Notes: generated from the letters alone by a model not told the origin. A stretch of 64,000 nucleotides of DNA from an uncultured Pelagibacteraceae bacterium (GCA_902608385.1 CACLNT010000005.1:30938-94937); one strand, 5' to 3'. Positions 10,694 through 25,944 are shown, counted from the stretch's first letter. Translations and numbers: made by a program.

Positions 10694-11792
10694 AGTAAAA
10701 AAAAGAAAAGTATTATTATTACCTGGAGATGGAATTGGTCCTGAGGTTACCAAAGAAGTAAGGAAAATTATAGAATGGTTCAATAAAAATAAATCTTTAG
10801 ATTTTGAAATTGATGAAGATTTAGCTGGTGGAGCCTCTTATGATAAGCATGGCACTCCTATTACTGATGAAGTTTTTTATAAAGCTTTAGAAAGTGAAGT
10901 AGTAATACTTGGAGCGGTAGGTGGTCCTAAATGGGACAACCTTGAGTTTTCAAAAAAACCAGAAAGAGCATTACTAAAGTTAAGAAAAGAACTAAAACTA
11001 TTTGCTAATTTAAGACCAGCAATTTGTTTTAAACAGTTAGTGGACGCATCAAGTCTTAAACCTGAAATAGTTTCCGGGTTAGATATTATGATCGTTAGAG
11101 AACTTACTGGTGGAATTTATTTTGGAGAACCTAGAGGGATTAAACCAATAGATAAAGGCGAGAGAAAAGGTATTAACACTCATACTTATACTACAAGTGA
11201 AATAGTAAGGGTAGCAAAGGTTGCTTTTGATTTAGCTAAAAAAAGAGCAAATAAAGTTACATCTTGTGAGAAATCTAATGTGATGGAAGCAGGACAGCTA
11301 TGGAAAGAAGAAGTTCAAGCATTGCATGATAAAGAATATAAAGATGTTGAATTAAATCATATGCTTGCGGACAATTGCGCAATGCAATTATTAAGAAATC
11401 CAAAACAGTTTGATGTAATTGTAACCGATAATTTATTTGGTGATATGTTATCAGACCAGGCCTCCATGTTAACTGGTTCGTTGGGACTTTTGCCTTCAGC
11501 TTCTCTTGGTGCAAAAAATAAAAATGGTGAAATGAGAGCCATGTATGAACCTATACATGGAGCTGCTCCTGATATTGCTGGCAAAGGCATTGCTAACCCA
11601 ATTGCTACAATTCTGAGTTTTGCTATGGCACTAAAATATTCTTTAGATTTGGATAAAGATGCAGAAGGTTTAGAAAAAGCTGTTCAAAGTGTATTAGATG
11701 ATGGACTTAGAACAAAAGATATTTTAACCAAGGGAATGAAAGAAGTATCAACCACTGAAATGGGTGATGCGATAATTTCAAAATTGAAATAA
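10686..11792 (+). CDS. leuB: 3-isopropylmalate dehydrogenase
   Basis: [45 protein letters not shown]. Confidence 0.97.
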   Translation: MIKVKKRKVLLLPGDGIGPEVTKEVRKIIEWFNKNKSLDFEIDEDLAGGASYDKHGTPITDEVFYKALESEVVILGAVGGPKWDNLEFSKKPERALLKLRKELKLFANLRPAICFKQLVDASSLKPEIVSGLDIMIVRELTGGIYFGEPRGIKPIDKGERKGINTHTYTTSEIVRVAKVAFDLAKKRANKVTSCEKSNVMEAGQLWKEEVQALHDKEYKDVELNHMLADNCAMQLLRNPKQFDVIVTDNLFGDMLSDQASMLTGSLGLLPSASLGAKNKNGEMRAMYEPIHGAAPDIAGKGIANPIATILSFAMALKYSLDLDKDAEGLEKAVQSVLDDGLRTKDILTKGMKEVSTTEMGDAIISKLK

Positions 11793-11818
11793 TTAGCCAT
11801 TTATTCTAGAGTATTTGA

Positions 11819-13582
11819 ATGCCAATTTATACCGCTCCAGTTGAAGATATGATGTTTCTTTTCAATAAGTTAAGAAATAATAAAAATTATAATGAGATAG
11901 AGAAATATAAAGAAGTTAATTCTGAATTAGTAAAGGATATTTTAGAAGAAGCAGCTAAAATTAACCAAAATATTATATTGCCATTAGCAAAATCAGGAGA
12001 TGAAAATCCAACTATTTTAGAAAATGGAGTAGTTAGAACTCCACCGGGTTATAAAGAAGCTTATACTAAATTTATTGAAGATGGATGGACATCTTTATCT
12101 TGTGATCCAAAATACGGCGGTCAAGGAATGCCAAAAACAGTTAGTTCTTTTTTTGATGAAATGCTATCATCTGCAAGTCTTTCATTTAAACTTTATAGTG
12201 AATTAAGTATTGGTGCTTATAATTGTATTTCTCATCATGCAACTGATTCTATTAAAAATAAATTTCTTCCCAAAATGGTACAAGGAAAATGGAGTGGCAC
12301 TATGTGTTTAACCGAACCAGTATGTGGAACAGATCTAGGATTGTTAAAAACTAAAGCAGTAGAACAATCAGATGGAACTTATAAGTTAAGTGGACAAAAA
12401 ATATTTATTACTTCAGGAGATCATGATCTTACAGAAAATATTATACATTTGGTAATAGCAAGAGCAGCAGATTCTCCGGCTGGAACAAAAGGTATAAGTT
12501 TATTTTTGGTACCCAAATTTATTGTAAATGAAGATGGATCTATTGGATCTAGAAATGGAATTTCTACTGGATCTATAGAAAGCAAAATGGGAATTAAAGG
12601 TTCTGCCACATGTGTATTAAATTTTGATGACGCAATTGGTTATATGATTGGACCAAAGAACAAAGGACTTAATGCTATGTTCACTATGATGAACTTAGAA
12701 AGAATTGTTGTTGGAATACAAGGTTTAGGAATTTCTGAAATTGCTTATCAAAATTCATTAAGTTATGCAAAAGAGAGAAAACAAGGAAAAGCAAATAATA
12801 GTAAATCATCTAATGGTGCAGATTTTATAATTGAGCATGCAGATATAAGAAAATCTCTACTTAACATGAAGTCTATCATTGAAGGAGAAAGAGCACTTTG
12901 TTTTTGGTTATCACAACAAACAGAAGTCAGTCTTAATCATCAAGATGAAAAAGTGAGACAAGAAGCATCTGATTTTGTTTCTTTGATGACGCCAGTAGTT
13001 AAAACAATGTTTACTGATATGGGTATGGAAATAACAAGTGAAGCTATGCAAATTCATGGTGGTTATGGCTACACAAAAGACCAAGGAATTGAACAACTTT
13101 ATCGAGATAATAGAATTACCCCAATTTATGAAGGTACAAACTCTATTCAGGCTGCTGATTTGGTATTTAGAAAGTTAGTTAATAAAAATGGCGATGTAAT
13201 TAATAAATATTTAGATATGATTGAAAATGATTGTAATACTGAAAACGAGAAAATCAAACCTTTTGCAAAAGAATTGAGCGATCACATAGAAGTTTTATCT
13301 AATTTTACCGCTTGGATTAAAGAAAAAATTCAAAACTCAAAAGATGATGCGAGTGCAGCATGTAATGATTATTTAAAAGCATTAGGCTTTGTATCTATAG
13401 CACATGCATGGATAAAAGTTTTAGAAGTAAGTTTTAAAGATTATAATAATAATAAAAATTTTTATGAAGATAAAATACAAACTGCAAACTTTTATTTTAA
13501 AAGAGTTTTGCCAAGAGCAGAAAATCACTTTAAAACTGCTATAACTGGAAGTGATTATATAATGAATTTTAAATTTAATTAA
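11819..13582 (+). CDS. dmdC: acyl-CoA dehydrogenase, DmdC-like (methylmercaptopropionyl-CoA dehydrogenase)
   Basis: 587-aa ACAD with long C-terminus, MCLTEPVCGTDLG, QIHGGYGYTKDQGIEQLYRD; next to dmdB/dmdA-like genes. Confidence 0.8.
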   Translation: MPIYTAPVEDMMFLFNKLRNNKNYNEIEKYKEVNSELVKDILEEAAKINQNIILPLAKSGDENPTILENGVVRTPPGYKEAYTKFIEDGWTSLSCDPKYGGQGMPKTVSSFFDEMLSSASLSFKLYSELSIGAYNCISHHATDSIKNKFLPKMVQGKWSGTMCLTEPVCGTDLGLLKTKAVEQSDGTYKLSGQKIFITSGDHDLTENIIHLVIARAADSPAGTKGISLFLVPKFIVNEDGSIGSRNGISTGSIESKMGIKGSATCVLNFDDAIGYMIGPKNKGLNAMFTMMNLERIVVGIQGLGISEIAYQNSLSYAKERKQGKANNSKSSNGADFIIEHADIRKSLLNMKSIIEGERALCFWLSQQTEVSLNHQDEKVRQEASDFVSLMTPVVKTMFTDMGMEITSEAMQIHGGYGYTKDQGIEQLYRDNRITPIYEGTNSIQAADLVFRKLVNKNGDVINKYLDMIENDCNTENEKIKPFAKELSDHIEVLSNFTAWIKEKIQNSKDDASAACNDYLKALGFVSIAHAWIKVLEVSFKDYNNNKNFYEDKIQTANFYFKRVLPRAENHFKTAITGSDYIMNFKFN

Positions 13583-13583
13583 T

Positions 13584-15212
13584 ATGAGCCATTACGATAC
13601 AAACCTTGATAAGAATGAAGCAAATTATGTTCCTTTATCTCCACTTTCATTTTTAGAAAGAACAAAAAATATTTATCCTAATTATGAGGCTATAGTTTAT
13701 GAAAGTAGATTATACACTTGGTCTGAGGTGTATAAAAGATGTGTTAAATTTGCGAGTGCACTAGATAAAATAGGAATTAAAACTGGTGACACTGTTTCGA
13801 TTATGGCATTTAATACGCCTGAAATTTTTGAAGCTCATTACTCAATTCCCATGGTTGGTGCTGTGATTAATGCAATCAATACAAGGTTAGATCCAAAAAC
13901 AATTAGTTATATTTTAGATCATAGTGATGCAAAAGTTTTAATTGTAGATAGACAATTTCATGAAGTAATTAATAAAGCTTTAGAGAATGTTAAAAATAAA
14001 ATTACGATAATTGATATTGATGATAAAGATATTGATACAAGTAGTTTTAAAAAAATCGGTGACCTAGAGTACGAAAGTTTTTTAAGTACAGGTGATGAAA
14101 ATTATGACTGGAAAAAACCAAAAGATGAATGGCAAGCAATTTCTTTAGGTTATACTTCTGGAACCACAGGAAACCCCAAAGGCGTAGTTTGTCATCATAG
14201 GGGTTCTTACTTAATGGCTACTGGAAGTACAACTGCTTGGAACATGCCTAATAAACTAAATTTTTTATATACAGTACCAATGTTTCATTGTAATGGATGG
14301 TGTTATACTTGGACAATGTCAATGTTGCACGGGCGAGTAATTTGTTTAAGAAATATTGATGTTAAAAAAATTTTTGAGTTAATTGACAAATATGAGGTTA
14401 CTCATTTTGGTGGTGCACCAATCGTTTTAAATATGATAGCTAATGCTCCTAAAGAGCATCAAAAAAAATTAAAAAGAAAAGTTCATGTATTGACCGCAGG
14501 AGCCCCACCTCCAAGCATTATATTTGAGAAAATGCAAAATTTAGGCTTTGATGTAATGCATGTTTATGGATTAACTGAAACTTATGGACATATTTTACAA
14601 TGTGCATGGAATGATGAATGGGAAAATTTAGAACAAGAAAAACAAAATGAAATTCGAGCAAGACAGGGTGTTATATATCCAAATCTTGAAGGGGCAGTAG
14701 TTATGGATCCAGAAACTATGAAACCTGTACCAAAGGATGGAAAAACTATGGGAGAAATTTTGATAAGAGGAAACGTTGTAATGAAGGGGTATTATAAAGA
14801 TAAAGAGGCAACAGAAAAATCAATGAAAGGTGGATGGTTTCATTCAGGTGATTTAGCTGTAACTTATCCAAATGGATATATTAAAATTCAAGATAGATCC
14901 AAAGACATTATTATTTCCGGTGGAGAAAATATATCATCAATTGAAATAGAAAATACCATAGCAAAACATCCAGCTGTATCTTTAGCTGCAGTTGTTGCTA
15001 AGCCAGATGAAAAATGGGGAGAAACTCCCTGCGCATTTGTAGAGTTGATTGATGGAAAAAAAGCAACAGAAGAAGAAATAATAAAGTTTTGTAGAGAAAC
15101 TTTGGCAGGATTTAAATTACCTAAAAAAGTAGTATTTTCTCCATTACCAAAAACTTCAACAGGGAAAATCCAAAAATTTGAACTAAGGAAAAAGGTTAAG
15201 GAGCTAAACTGA
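13584..15212 (+). CDS. dmdB: AMP-dependent acyl-CoA synthetase, DmdB-like
   Basis: YTSGTTGNPKGV, YGLTETYG, GWFHSGDLAV, SGGENISSIEIE, PKTSTGKIQK. Confidence 0.8.
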   Translation: MSHYDTNLDKNEANYVPLSPLSFLERTKNIYPNYEAIVYESRLYTWSEVYKRCVKFASALDKIGIKTGDTVSIMAFNTPEIFEAHYSIPMVGAVINAINTRLDPKTISYILDHSDAKVLIVDRQFHEVINKALENVKNKITIIDIDDKDIDTSSFKKIGDLEYESFLSTGDENYDWKKPKDEWQAISLGYTSGTTGNPKGVVCHHRGSYLMATGSTTAWNMPNKLNFLYTVPMFHCNGWCYTWTMSMLHGRVICLRNIDVKKIFELIDKYEVTHFGGAPIVLNMIANAPKEHQKKLKRKVHVLTAGAPPPSIIFEKMQNLGFDVMHVYGLTETYGHILQCAWNDEWENLEQEKQNEIRARQGVIYPNLEGAVVMDPETMKPVPKDGKTMGEILIRGNVVMKGYYKDKEATEKSMKGGWFHSGDLAVTYPNGYIKIQDRSKDIIISGGENISSIEIENTIAKHPAVSLAAVVAKPDEKWGETPCAFVELIDGKKATEEEIIKFCRETLAGFKLPKKVVFSPLPKTSTGKIQKFELRKKVKELN

Positions 15213-15985
15213 ATTTAGACATTAACGAGAAGAATGTGTTCGTTTCTACGGGCGGCATGGATTTTGATAAAGAAAAGCCATCAATATTATTGATGCATGG
15301 AAGTGGACTTACACATATAGTTTGGTCTCTTCACGAACAATTTTATGCATCACAAGGATTTAATGTTTTATCAATAGACCTTCCAGGACATGGTAATTCA
15401 GAAGGTCCATCACTAAAATCTATAGAAGAAATTTCTGACTGGGTAAAATCATTAATGAATGTTCTTGATGTTAAAAAAATAATTTTTATAGGACACTCGC
15501 AAGGCTGTCTTGTAGGTATTAATTTTGCTGCGCGGTATCCAAATTTAGTTAATAGCTTAGTTTTGGTTGCTGGCTGCTACAAAATGCCAGTTAATCAAGA
15601 TCTTATTAATTATGCAGAAGCAGGTGATGAAAAAGCAATTTTGCTAATGATGAAGTGGGGCTATGAAGGATCTAAAGCTTTTATAGGTGGTAATCCTGTA
15701 AAAAAAATAATTAATTCATCTCGTGAAATTAGAGAAGTTTTAGCTGTAGACTTAAACGCTTGCAACAATTACAAAGGCGGCAAAGAATCTTTAGAAAAAA
15801 TTAATTGTCAAACATTATGTATATTTGGTGATTTAGATAAAATGGTTCCCTTAGAAGTAGGAAATAAAATGGTATCTATGATAAAAAATTCTGAAAAAAA
15901 AATAATTAACAATTGTGGACACATGATAATTTTTGAAAAGGCATTTGAAATGAGAAAAGCTGTAAAAGAATTTTTAACTAAATAA
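15209..15985 (+). CDS. alpha/beta hydrolase in the dmd cluster
   Basis: [22 protein letters not shown], late D and H. Track start is GTG 15236; in-frame CTG at 15209 has AAGGAG 5 nt upstream and better N-terminal coverage. Confidence 0.85.
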   Translation: MNLDINEKNVFVSTGGMDFDKEKPSILLMHGSGLTHIVWSLHEQFYASQGFNVLSIDLPGHGNSEGPSLKSIEEISDWVKSLMNVLDVKKIIFIGHSQGCLVGINFAARYPNLVNSLVLVAGCYKMPVNQDLINYAEAGDEKAILLMMKWGYEGSKAFIGGNPVKKIINSSREIREVLAVDLNACNNYKGGKESLEKINCQTLCIFGDLDKMVPLEVGNKMVSMIKNSEKKIINNCGHMIIFEKAFEMRKAVKEFLTK

Positions 15986-15987
15986 TA

Positions 15988-17097
15988 ATGAAAAATTATT
16001 TTATTGCAAAATCAAGAAGAGTTAGAAGCACTCCTTATACTTCAAGAATTGAAAATCAAGGTGTAACTGCTTATACAGTTTATAATCATATGCTTTTACC
16101 AGCTGCATTTGGATCGCTAGAAGATTCTTATAATCATTTAAAAGAACATGTCCAAGTTTGGGACGTTGCAGGAGAAAGACAGGTCGAAGTTTATGGAAAA
16201 GACTCTGCAAAATTAGTTCAATTAATGACCTGCAGAGATCTTTCGAAATCTAAAGTGGGAAGATGTTATTATTGTCCAATTATAGATGACAAAGCAGGTT
16301 TAATAAATGATCCGGTTATATTAAAACTTGATCAGGAACGGTGGTGGATTTCTATAGCAGATTCAGATGTGATTTTATTTGCAAAAGGTTTAGCAATTGG
16401 AAATAAATTTGATGTTAAAATATTTGAACCAAATGTAGATATATTAGCGGTACAAGGCCCAAAATCTTTTAAACTTATGGAAAAAATATTTGGAAAAAAA
16501 ATTACAGAAATGAAATTTTTTGGATTTGACTATTTTGAATTTTCTGGAGCAAAACACTTGATTGCTAGATCGGGCTGGTCAAAACAAGGAGGTTACGAAA
16601 TTTATGTAGAAGACACAAAATCTGGACTAGCTTTATATGACAAACTTTTTGAATTTGGCAAAGAATTTGATGTAAAACCTGGATGCCCAAATCTAATTGA
16701 AAGAATTGAAAGCGCTTTACTATCTTATGGCAATGATATTGATAACAATGATAATCCACTCGAGTGTGGTTTAGATAAATATGTAAATTTAGATACAGAT
16801 GCTAATTTTCTTGGAAAAGAAAAGTTAATAGAAATTAGCAAACAAGGAATTACAAGAAGATTAATGGGAGTAAAAATTGAAACCAAAACAATTAATGTTG
16901 CAAAATCAATAATAATTTTTGATGAAAAAAACAACGAAATTGGAGAATTAAGATCTGGAGTTTATTCACCTCATTTTGGTCAGGTTATAGGAATAGCAAT
17001 GATGCTTAAACCTTATTGGAATAAGTCACAATCCTTTAAAATTGAATTAAACGGTAAGAGTTTTGATGGAAAAGTTTGTGATTTATCATTCATCTAG
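15988..17097 (+). CDS. dmdA: DMSP demethylase DmdA (GcvT-like fold)
   Basis: GcvT-family layout; [99 protein letters not shown], as I recall from SAR11 DmdA. Confidence 0.82.
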   Translation: MKNYFIAKSRRVRSTPYTSRIENQGVTAYTVYNHMLLPAAFGSLEDSYNHLKEHVQVWDVAGERQVEVYGKDSAKLVQLMTCRDLSKSKVGRCYYCPIIDDKAGLINDPVILKLDQERWWISIADSDVILFAKGLAIGNKFDVKIFEPNVDILAVQGPKSFKLMEKIFGKKITEMKFFGFDYFEFSGAKHLIARSGWSKQGGYEIYVEDTKSGLALYDKLFEFGKEFDVKPGCPNLIERIESALLSYGNDIDNNDNPLECGLDKYVNLDTDANFLGKEKLIEISKQGITRRLMGVKIETKTINVAKSIIIFDEKNNEIGELRSGVYSPHFGQVIGIAMMLKPYWNKSQSFKIELNGKSFDGKVCDLSFI

Positions 17098-17116
17098 GTA
17101 TAAAATATAAAATATC

Positions 17117-18115
17117 ATGAATATTACGATTGTAGGAGCTACTGGTAATGTTGGAAGGAAAATTATAGAGATTTTAGAAAAAAAAAATTTTCCTGTTGAT
17201 TCTTTATATTTAGTTGCGTCTTCTAAAAGCGCAGGATCAAAATTAAGATTTAAAGAAAAAGAAATTGAAGTTGAAAATTTAGAAACTTTTGATTTTTCAA
17301 AAGGTGAAATTACTTTTTTTTCTGCTGGTGGCAAAATATCAGAAAAATATGCAGCAAAAGCTGCAAAGCATTCAATTGTGATTGATAATTCAAGCTATTT
17401 TAGAATGGATCCCGATGTTCCTCTTATTGTTCCAGAAGTTAATTCTAATGATTTAAAAAATCATAAAAAAAAAAATATTGTAGCAAATGCTAATTGTTCA
17501 GTAATACCTTTGGTTGTAGCACTAAAACCTTTACATGATTTATATAATATAAAAAGAATTGTTGCATCTACCTATCAATCAGTTTCTGGAGCTGGCAAAG
17601 CTCCAATGGATGAGTTGTTGTCACAAACAAAAGATTTTTTTGATAATAAAGAGCTAAGATCAAATTATTTTACAAAACAAATCGCATTTAATGTGATTCC
17701 ACATATAGATAATTTTTTAGATAGTGGCTACACTAAAGAAGAGCAAAAAATGCATGATGAAGTAAAAAAAATTTTAGATTCAAAAATTAAAGTAACATCT
17801 ACATCTGTTAGGATACCTGTTTTGGTTTCACATGCCGTAAGTGTTAATGTTGAATTTAATAAAAAATATAAATTAAATGAAATCCAAAATGTATTAAATA
17901 CCTCACCTGGGTGTAAAGTCATCGATGAACATAAAGATGGAGGCTATATTACACCTGCAGAAGCTGAAAATAAATTTGATACATTCATTTCTAGAATTAG
18001 AGAAGATAATTCTCAAAATAATACAATTAATTTATGGATTGTTTCTGATAATCTTCTTAAAGGTGCGGCTTTGAACGCAGTAGAGATTGCTGAAATATTA
18101 ATTAAAAATAAATAA
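17117..18115 (+). CDS. asd: aspartate-semialdehyde dehydrogenase
   Basis: IVGATGNVGRKIIEIL, ANANCSVIPLVVALKPL, TYQSVSGAGKAPMDEL. Confidence 0.95.
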   Translation: MNITIVGATGNVGRKIIEILEKKNFPVDSLYLVASSKSAGSKLRFKEKEIEVENLETFDFSKGEITFFSAGGKISEKYAAKAAKHSIVIDNSSYFRMDPDVPLIVPEVNSNDLKNHKKKNIVANANCSVIPLVVALKPLHDLYNIKRIVASTYQSVSGAGKAPMDELLSQTKDFFDNKELRSNYFTKQIAFNVIPHIDNFLDSGYTKEEQKMHDEVKKILDSKIKVTSTSVRIPVLVSHAVSVNVEFNKKYKLNEIQNVLNTSPGCKVIDEHKDGGYITPAEAENKFDTFISRIREDNSQNNTINLWIVSDNLLKGAALNAVEIAEILIKNK

Positions 18116-18499
18116 ATGGAAAATAAAAAACCTTTATCTCCTCATATTCAAATTTATAGTTGGAATATTTCTTCTTTAATTTCTATTTCACACAGAATAA
18201 CAGGAGTAATAAATATATTAGTATTAACATTAATTTGCTTGTGGATAGCTTTACTATTGTTGGGTGAGTCAAATTATGAATATATAAAATTTTTTCTTCA
18301 ATCATATTTTGGAAAATTTTTAATCTTATGTCTGACTTGGTCATTTATTTTTCAAATATTAAGTGAAATCAGGCATTTATTTTGGGATTTTGGTTATGGT
18401 TTTGAACTAATTACTTCAAAAATTTCAGGACTTTTTGTTATTTTTGGATCATTTATCTTAACAGTACTAATCTATTTAATTGGGAAACAGATTATTTAA
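18116..18499 (+). CDS. sdhC: succinate dehydrogenase cytochrome b556 subunit
   Basis: KPLSPHIQIYSW...SISHRITGV signature. Confidence 0.92.
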   Translation: MENKKPLSPHIQIYSWNISSLISISHRITGVINILVLTLICLWIALLLLGESNYEYIKFFLQSYFGKFLILCLTWSFIFQILSEIRHLFWDFGYGFELITSKISGLFVIFGSFILTVLIYLIGKQII

Positions 18500-18500
18500 T

Positions 18501-18830
18501 ATGGTTAATGCAACAAAAAAATGGATATTTCTTAAAGCTAGTTCAATAATACTTATTCCACTGATGTTATGGTTTATTATAAATTTAGTATCAATTTATG
18601 AAAAAGATTATGTTGATGTTGTAAGTTTTTTTTCTACTCAACCTTCAAAATTCCTGACATCTCTTTTAATAATTGTAGCTTTCTTTTATTCTTCACTAAG
18701 TATCAGTGAAATTTTTGAAGATTATATTCATGATGAAAATTTAAAAAATATAGCAAATAAAACTATGTATGTACTGTCTGTAATAATTCCTTTTATAACT
18801 ATAATTATAATTTTTAATTTAAATATATGA
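18501..18830 (+). CDS. sdhD: succinate dehydrogenase membrane anchor subunit
   Basis: Small 3-TM protein between sdhC and sdhA; ATG 18501 avoids the overlap in the track. Confidence 0.85.
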   Translation: MVNATKKWIFLKASSIILIPLMLWFIINLVSIYEKDYVDVVSFFSTQPSKFLTSLLIIVAFFYSSLSISEIFEDYIHDENLKNIANKTMYVLSVIIPFITIIIIFNLNI

Positions 18831-20602
18831 GCTCTTATAAAATTATAGATCATGAATATGATGTAGTAGTGTTGGGAGCTGGAGGTGCAGGATTGAGAGC
18901 AGCAGTAGGTCTTAGTGAAGCAGGATTAAAAACAGCCTGTATATCGAAGGTTTTTCCAACTAGAAGCCACACTTCAGCAGCCCAAGGAGGTATTTCTGCA
19001 GCTTTAGGAAATATGGGAGAAGATGATTGGCGTTGGCATATGTATGATACCGTTAAAGGATCAGATTGGCTAGGAGATCAAGATTGCATAGAATATTTAT
19101 GCAAAGAAGCTCCAAGAGCAGTTTTGGAACTAGAAAAATATGGCGTTCCTTTTAGTCGAACAGAAGATGGAAAAATTTATCAAAGATCTTTTGGTGGAAT
19201 GACAAAAAATTATGGAAATGAGCCTATACAAAGAACTTGTGCAGCAGCAGATAGAACGGGCCACGCAATATTACACACAATGTATGGACAAGCTTTAAAA
19301 CATAATACTAAATTTTTTATTGAGTATTTTGCTTTAGATTTATTAATGAAAAATGGAGAGTGCAAAGGTCTAATAGCTTGGAACTTAAATGATGGAACTA
19401 TTCATAGATTTAGAGCTCATATTACAATAATAGCCACAGGTGGATATGGTAAGACTTATTATTCTTCAACATCAGCTCACACATGTACGGGTGATGGAAA
19501 TGCCATGGTTTTAAGGGCTGGTTTACCTTTGCAAGATATGGAATTTGTTCAATTTCATCCAACAGGAATTTATGGACATGGAACTTTAATCTCAGAAGGA
19601 GTTAGAGGTGAAGGCGGTTATTTGTTAAACTCTAAAGGAGAAAGATTTATGGAGCGTTATGCTCCAAAAGCCAAAGATCTTGCATCTAGAGATGTTGTGA
19701 GTAGATCAATAGCTATTGAAATTAAAGAAGGAAGAGGAATTGGAAAAGAAAAAGATCATGTCCATCTTCATTTAAATCATTTGGATCCAAAAGTAATTGA
19801 GGAAAGACTTCCAGGAATTTCAGAGTCTTCGAAATTATTTGCTAATGTTGATGTAACAAAAGAACCAATACCTGTTGTTCCAACGGTTCATTATAATATG
19901 GGAGGTATTCCAACCAATTATAAAGCTGAAGTTATAACGGTTAATGATTCTGAAAAAACTGTGCCTGGACTTATGGCAATTGGTGAAGCAGCATGTGTTT
20001 CTGTTCATGGAGCTAATAGACTAGGATCAAATTCATTAATTGATCTTGTAGTATTTGGAAGAGCAGCAGCGCAAAGAGCCGCTGAACTTGTTAAACCTGG
20101 AACTTCTCATGAGGAAATTTCAAAAACTGAAACCGATAAATGCCTAGATAGATTTGAAAAGTTAAGAAATGGAAATGGAAACAATAAAACAGCCGATTTA
20201 AGATTGGCTATGCAAAAAACAATGCAATCAAAATGCGCAGTATTTAGGACTGAAAAAACTTTAAAAGAAGGAGTTAATGAAATAAGAAAACCATTTGATG
20301 GTATGGATACAATTTCAGTAAAAGATAAATCTTTAATTTTTAATACTGATTTAGTTGAAACTTTAGAGTTTGATAACTTAATTAGACAGGCTATAGTTAC
20401 AATGGACTCGGCTTATCAACGGAAAGAAAGTAGAGGAGCTCATGCTAGAGAAGATTATCCAAAAAGAGATGACAGTAAATTTATGAAACATACACTATCT
20501 TGGTGTCAAGGAAGTGAGACAAAAATTACTTATAGATCAGTTCATAATTCAACTTTATCAAACGATGTACAGTATTTTCCTCCTCAAGAAAGGGTTTATT
20601 AA
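18827..20602 (+). CDS. sdhA: succinate dehydrogenase flavoprotein subunit
   Basis: [58 protein letters not shown]. Confidence 0.98.
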   Translation: MSSYKIIDHEYDVVVLGAGGAGLRAAVGLSEAGLKTACISKVFPTRSHTSAAQGGISAALGNMGEDDWRWHMYDTVKGSDWLGDQDCIEYLCKEAPRAVLELEKYGVPFSRTEDGKIYQRSFGGMTKNYGNEPIQRTCAAADRTGHAILHTMYGQALKHNTKFFIEYFALDLLMKNGECKGLIAWNLNDGTIHRFRAHITIIATGGYGKTYYSSTSAHTCTGDGNAMVLRAGLPLQDMEFVQFHPTGIYGHGTLISEGVRGEGGYLLNSKGERFMERYAPKAKDLASRDVVSRSIAIEIKEGRGIGKEKDHVHLHLNHLDPKVIEERLPGISESSKLFANVDVTKEPIPVVPTVHYNMGGIPTNYKAEVITVNDSEKTVPGLMAIGEAACVSVHGANRLGSNSLIDLVVFGRAAAQRAAELVKPGTSHEEISKTETDKCLDRFEKLRNGNGNNKTADLRLAMQKTMQSKCAVFRTEKTLKEGVNEIRKPFDGMDTISVKDKSLIFNTDLVETLEFDNLIRQAIVTMDSAYQRKESRGAHAREDYPKRDDSKFMKHTLSWCQGSETKITYRSVHNSTLSNDVQYFPPQERVY

Positions 20603-21375
20603 TGGTGCAAATAAATTTACCTCAAAACTCAAAAGTGCAAAAAGGAGAGTATTATAAGGATAAAACTGGGTCGAAAAATATTAGGAAAGTGAATATTTAT
20701 AGATGGGATCCCTCAAGTGGCAAAAATCCAAGAATAGATACTTATGAAGTTGACATGGATAATTGTCCATCAAAAGTATTAGACTTACTAAATAAAATTA
20801 AAAATGAAATAGATCCATCGCTAGCTTATAGAAGATCTTGTGCACATGGAGTGTGTGGTTCTTGCGCAATGAACATGGATGGAAAAAATGGATTAGCTTG
20901 TACTAAACCGCACGCTGAAATAAATGGAGATATTAATATTTATCCCTTGCCTCATTTAAAAGTTGAAAAAGATTTAATTGGAGATTTAAGTACTTTGTAC
21001 AAACAATATGAGTCAATAGAACCATGGTTAAAAACAAATGCAAAAATTGAGAGTAAAGAAATTCTTCAATCTAGAGAAGATAGATCAAAATTAGATGGTG
21101 CATATGAGTGCATAATGTGTGCTTGTTGCTCAACAGCATGCCCAAGTTATTGGTGGAATGGTGATAAATATCTTGGACCGGCTGTTTTATTGCAAGCTTA
21201 TAGATGGATTATAGATAGTAGAGATGAAGAAAGAAAAGAAAGGTTAAAGAAAGTTGCTGATGAATTAAAACTTTATAGATGTCATACTATAATGAATTGT
21301 ACAAATGCATGTCCAAAAGGCTTAAATCCTGCAAAAGCAATTGCATCTATAAAGAAAATGCTTGCAACAAGTTAA
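20602..21375 (+). CDS. sdhB: succinate dehydrogenase iron-sulfur subunit
   Basis: [46 protein letters not shown]. Confidence 0.98.
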   Translation: MVQINLPQNSKVQKGEYYKDKTGSKNIRKVNIYRWDPSSGKNPRIDTYEVDMDNCPSKVLDLLNKIKNEIDPSLAYRRSCAHGVCGSCAMNMDGKNGLACTKPHAEINGDINIYPLPHLKVEKDLIGDLSTLYKQYESIEPWLKTNAKIESKEILQSREDRSKLDGAYECIMCACCSTACPSYWWNGDKYLGPAVLLQAYRWIIDSRDEERKERLKKVADELKLYRCHTIMNCTNACPKGLNPAKAIASIKKMLATS

Positions 21376-21399
21376 TTACTTAATTAAATAATTTTGGCT

Positions 21400-23863
<2,464 letters not shown>

Positions 23864-23864
<1 letters not shown>

Positions 23865-25024
23865 TGAATATACACGAGCACCAAGCAAAGCAAATTTTAA
23901 AGGAATTTGGTATAGAAGTACCGAATGGTGTATTTGCTCTTTCGGTTGAAGACCTTATAAAAAAAGCTAAACAGTTAAATACCAATAAGTATGTCCTTAA
24001 AGCCCAAATTCATGCTGGGGGAAGAGGCAAAGCAGGAGGTGTAAAAATTTTAAATAACATTGACGAATTGATCAAAGAATCTAAAGAATTATTGGGAAAA
24101 AAATTAATAACTCCTCAAACAGGAAAAGAAGGAAAAGAAGTAAAAAGATTATATGTAGAAGAATCTTCTAGTATTGAAAAAGAGTTTTATCTTTCATGTT
24201 TGGTTGATAGAGCAAGCTCAAAGATTGCTTTTATTTCAAGTGACCAAGGAGGCATGGATATAGAAGAGGTAGCACAAAATAAGCCTGACAAAATAATTAC
24301 CACAAAGTTGGAATTTAGTGAAAATATTTCAGATAGTGATTGTGAAAAAATAATTAAAATTTTTAATCTTAATGACGATTCAAAGTTATCAGCTATTAAA
24401 TTAATTAAATCTATTTATAAAATGTTTTTAAGCACTGACGCTAGTCTTGTTGAAATAAACCCACTTATTTTAACTAAAGATAAAAAAATAGTTTGTTTAG
24501 ACGCAAAAATTAATTTTGATGACAACTCATTATTTAGACATCCAGAAATATTAAAGTTAAGAGATTTAAACGAAGAAGATCCAATAGAAGTAGAAGCAAG
24601 CAAACATGATCTTGCTTATATTAAACTTGATGGAAGTATTGGTTGTATGGTGAATGGAGCTGGTTTGGCTATGGCAACTATGGACATTATAAAACTTTAT
24701 GGAGAAGAACCTGCAAATTTTTTAGATGTTGGAGGTGGTGCCTCAAAAGAAAAAGTTTCGGCTGCTTTTAAAATAATACTTTCAGATAAAAATGTTAGAG
24801 GAATTTTAATTAATATTTTTGGTGGCATTATGAAATGTGATGTATTAGCTCAAGGTGTTGTAGAGGCTGCCAAAGAAAGAAAAATTAATGTTCCGTTAGT
24901 TGTTAGATTGGCTGGAACTAATTTTGAAGAAGGTAAAAAAATTCTTCAAAATTCAAATTTAAAAATAATTTCAGCAGATAACCTTGATGATGCAGCAAAA
25001 AAAATAGTTGAGGCAATAAAATAA
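23864..25024 (+). CDS. sucC: succinyl-CoA synthetase beta subunit
   Basis: [41 protein letters not shown]. Confidence 0.97.
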
Positions 25025-25029
25025 AAAAT

Positions 25030-25905
25030 ATGTCAGTTTTAGTTAATAAAAATACGAAACTAATATGCCAAGGCTTTACAGGTTCACATGGAACTTTTCA
25101 TTCTGAACAGGCAATTAAATATGGAACTAATCTAGTAGGCGGAGTTACGCCAAAAAAAGGTGGCCAAAAACATTTAGATAGACCAGTTTTTAATACTGTG
25201 AATGAAGCAAAAAAAGAAACAGGTGCGAATGCATCCATGATTTATGTACCTGCAAAATTTGCCGGATCCGCTATTGTTGAAGCAATAGATTCAGAAATTG
25301 AACTCATTGTATGTATAACCGAAGGTATTCCCGTACTAGATATGCTTAAAGTGAAAAAAAAATTATTAGAATCAAAAAGCAGATTAATAGGTCCAAATTG
25401 TCCGGGAATAATTACACCTGAAGAATGTAAAATAGGAATAATGCCAGGAAAAATTCACAAAAAAGGTTCAGTTGGAATTGTTTCAAGATCAGGAACTTTA
25501 ACTTATGAAGCTGTAGCACAAACTACTGAGATTGGATTAGGCCAATCAACCTGTATAGGAATTGGAGGAGATCCAATTAATGGAACAAATTTTATTGATT
25601 GTTTAGATCTTTTTTTAAATGATGAGGAAACCGAATCAATTCTAATGATTGGTGAAATTGGTGGAACAGATGAAGAAAATGCATCTGAATTTTTAAAAAA
25701 TCATAAAGTAAAAAAACCTGTTATTGGTTTTATAGCTGGAATTACGGCGCCACCAGGAAGAAGAATGGGTCATGCAGGAGCCATAATTTCAGGTGGAAAA
25801 GGTGGAGCCAAAGAGAAAATAAAAAAAATGGAAGAATGTGGTATTACTATCGCTAAATCTCCATCAGAAATAGGAAAAACATTATTTAATCAATTGTCTA
25901 ATTGA
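25030..25905 (+). CDS. sucD: succinyl-CoA synthetase alpha subunit
   Basis: [47 protein letters not shown]. Confidence 0.97.
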   Translation: MSVLVNKNTKLICQGFTGSHGTFHSEQAIKYGTNLVGGVTPKKGGQKHLDRPVFNTVNEAKKETGANASMIYVPAKFAGSAIVEAIDSEIELIVCITEGIPVLDMLKVKKKLLESKSRLIGPNCPGIITPEECKIGIMPGKIHKKGSVGIVSRSGTLTYEAVAQTTEIGLGQSTCIGIGGDPINGTNFIDCLDLFLNDEETESILMIGEIGGTDEENASEFLKNHKVKKPVIGFIAGITAPPGRRMGHAGAIISGGKGGAKEKIKKMEECGITIAKSPSEIGKTLFNQLSN

Positions 25906-25944
25906 AAAATATATTACAAATAATATAATATTTTAGATAAATTA

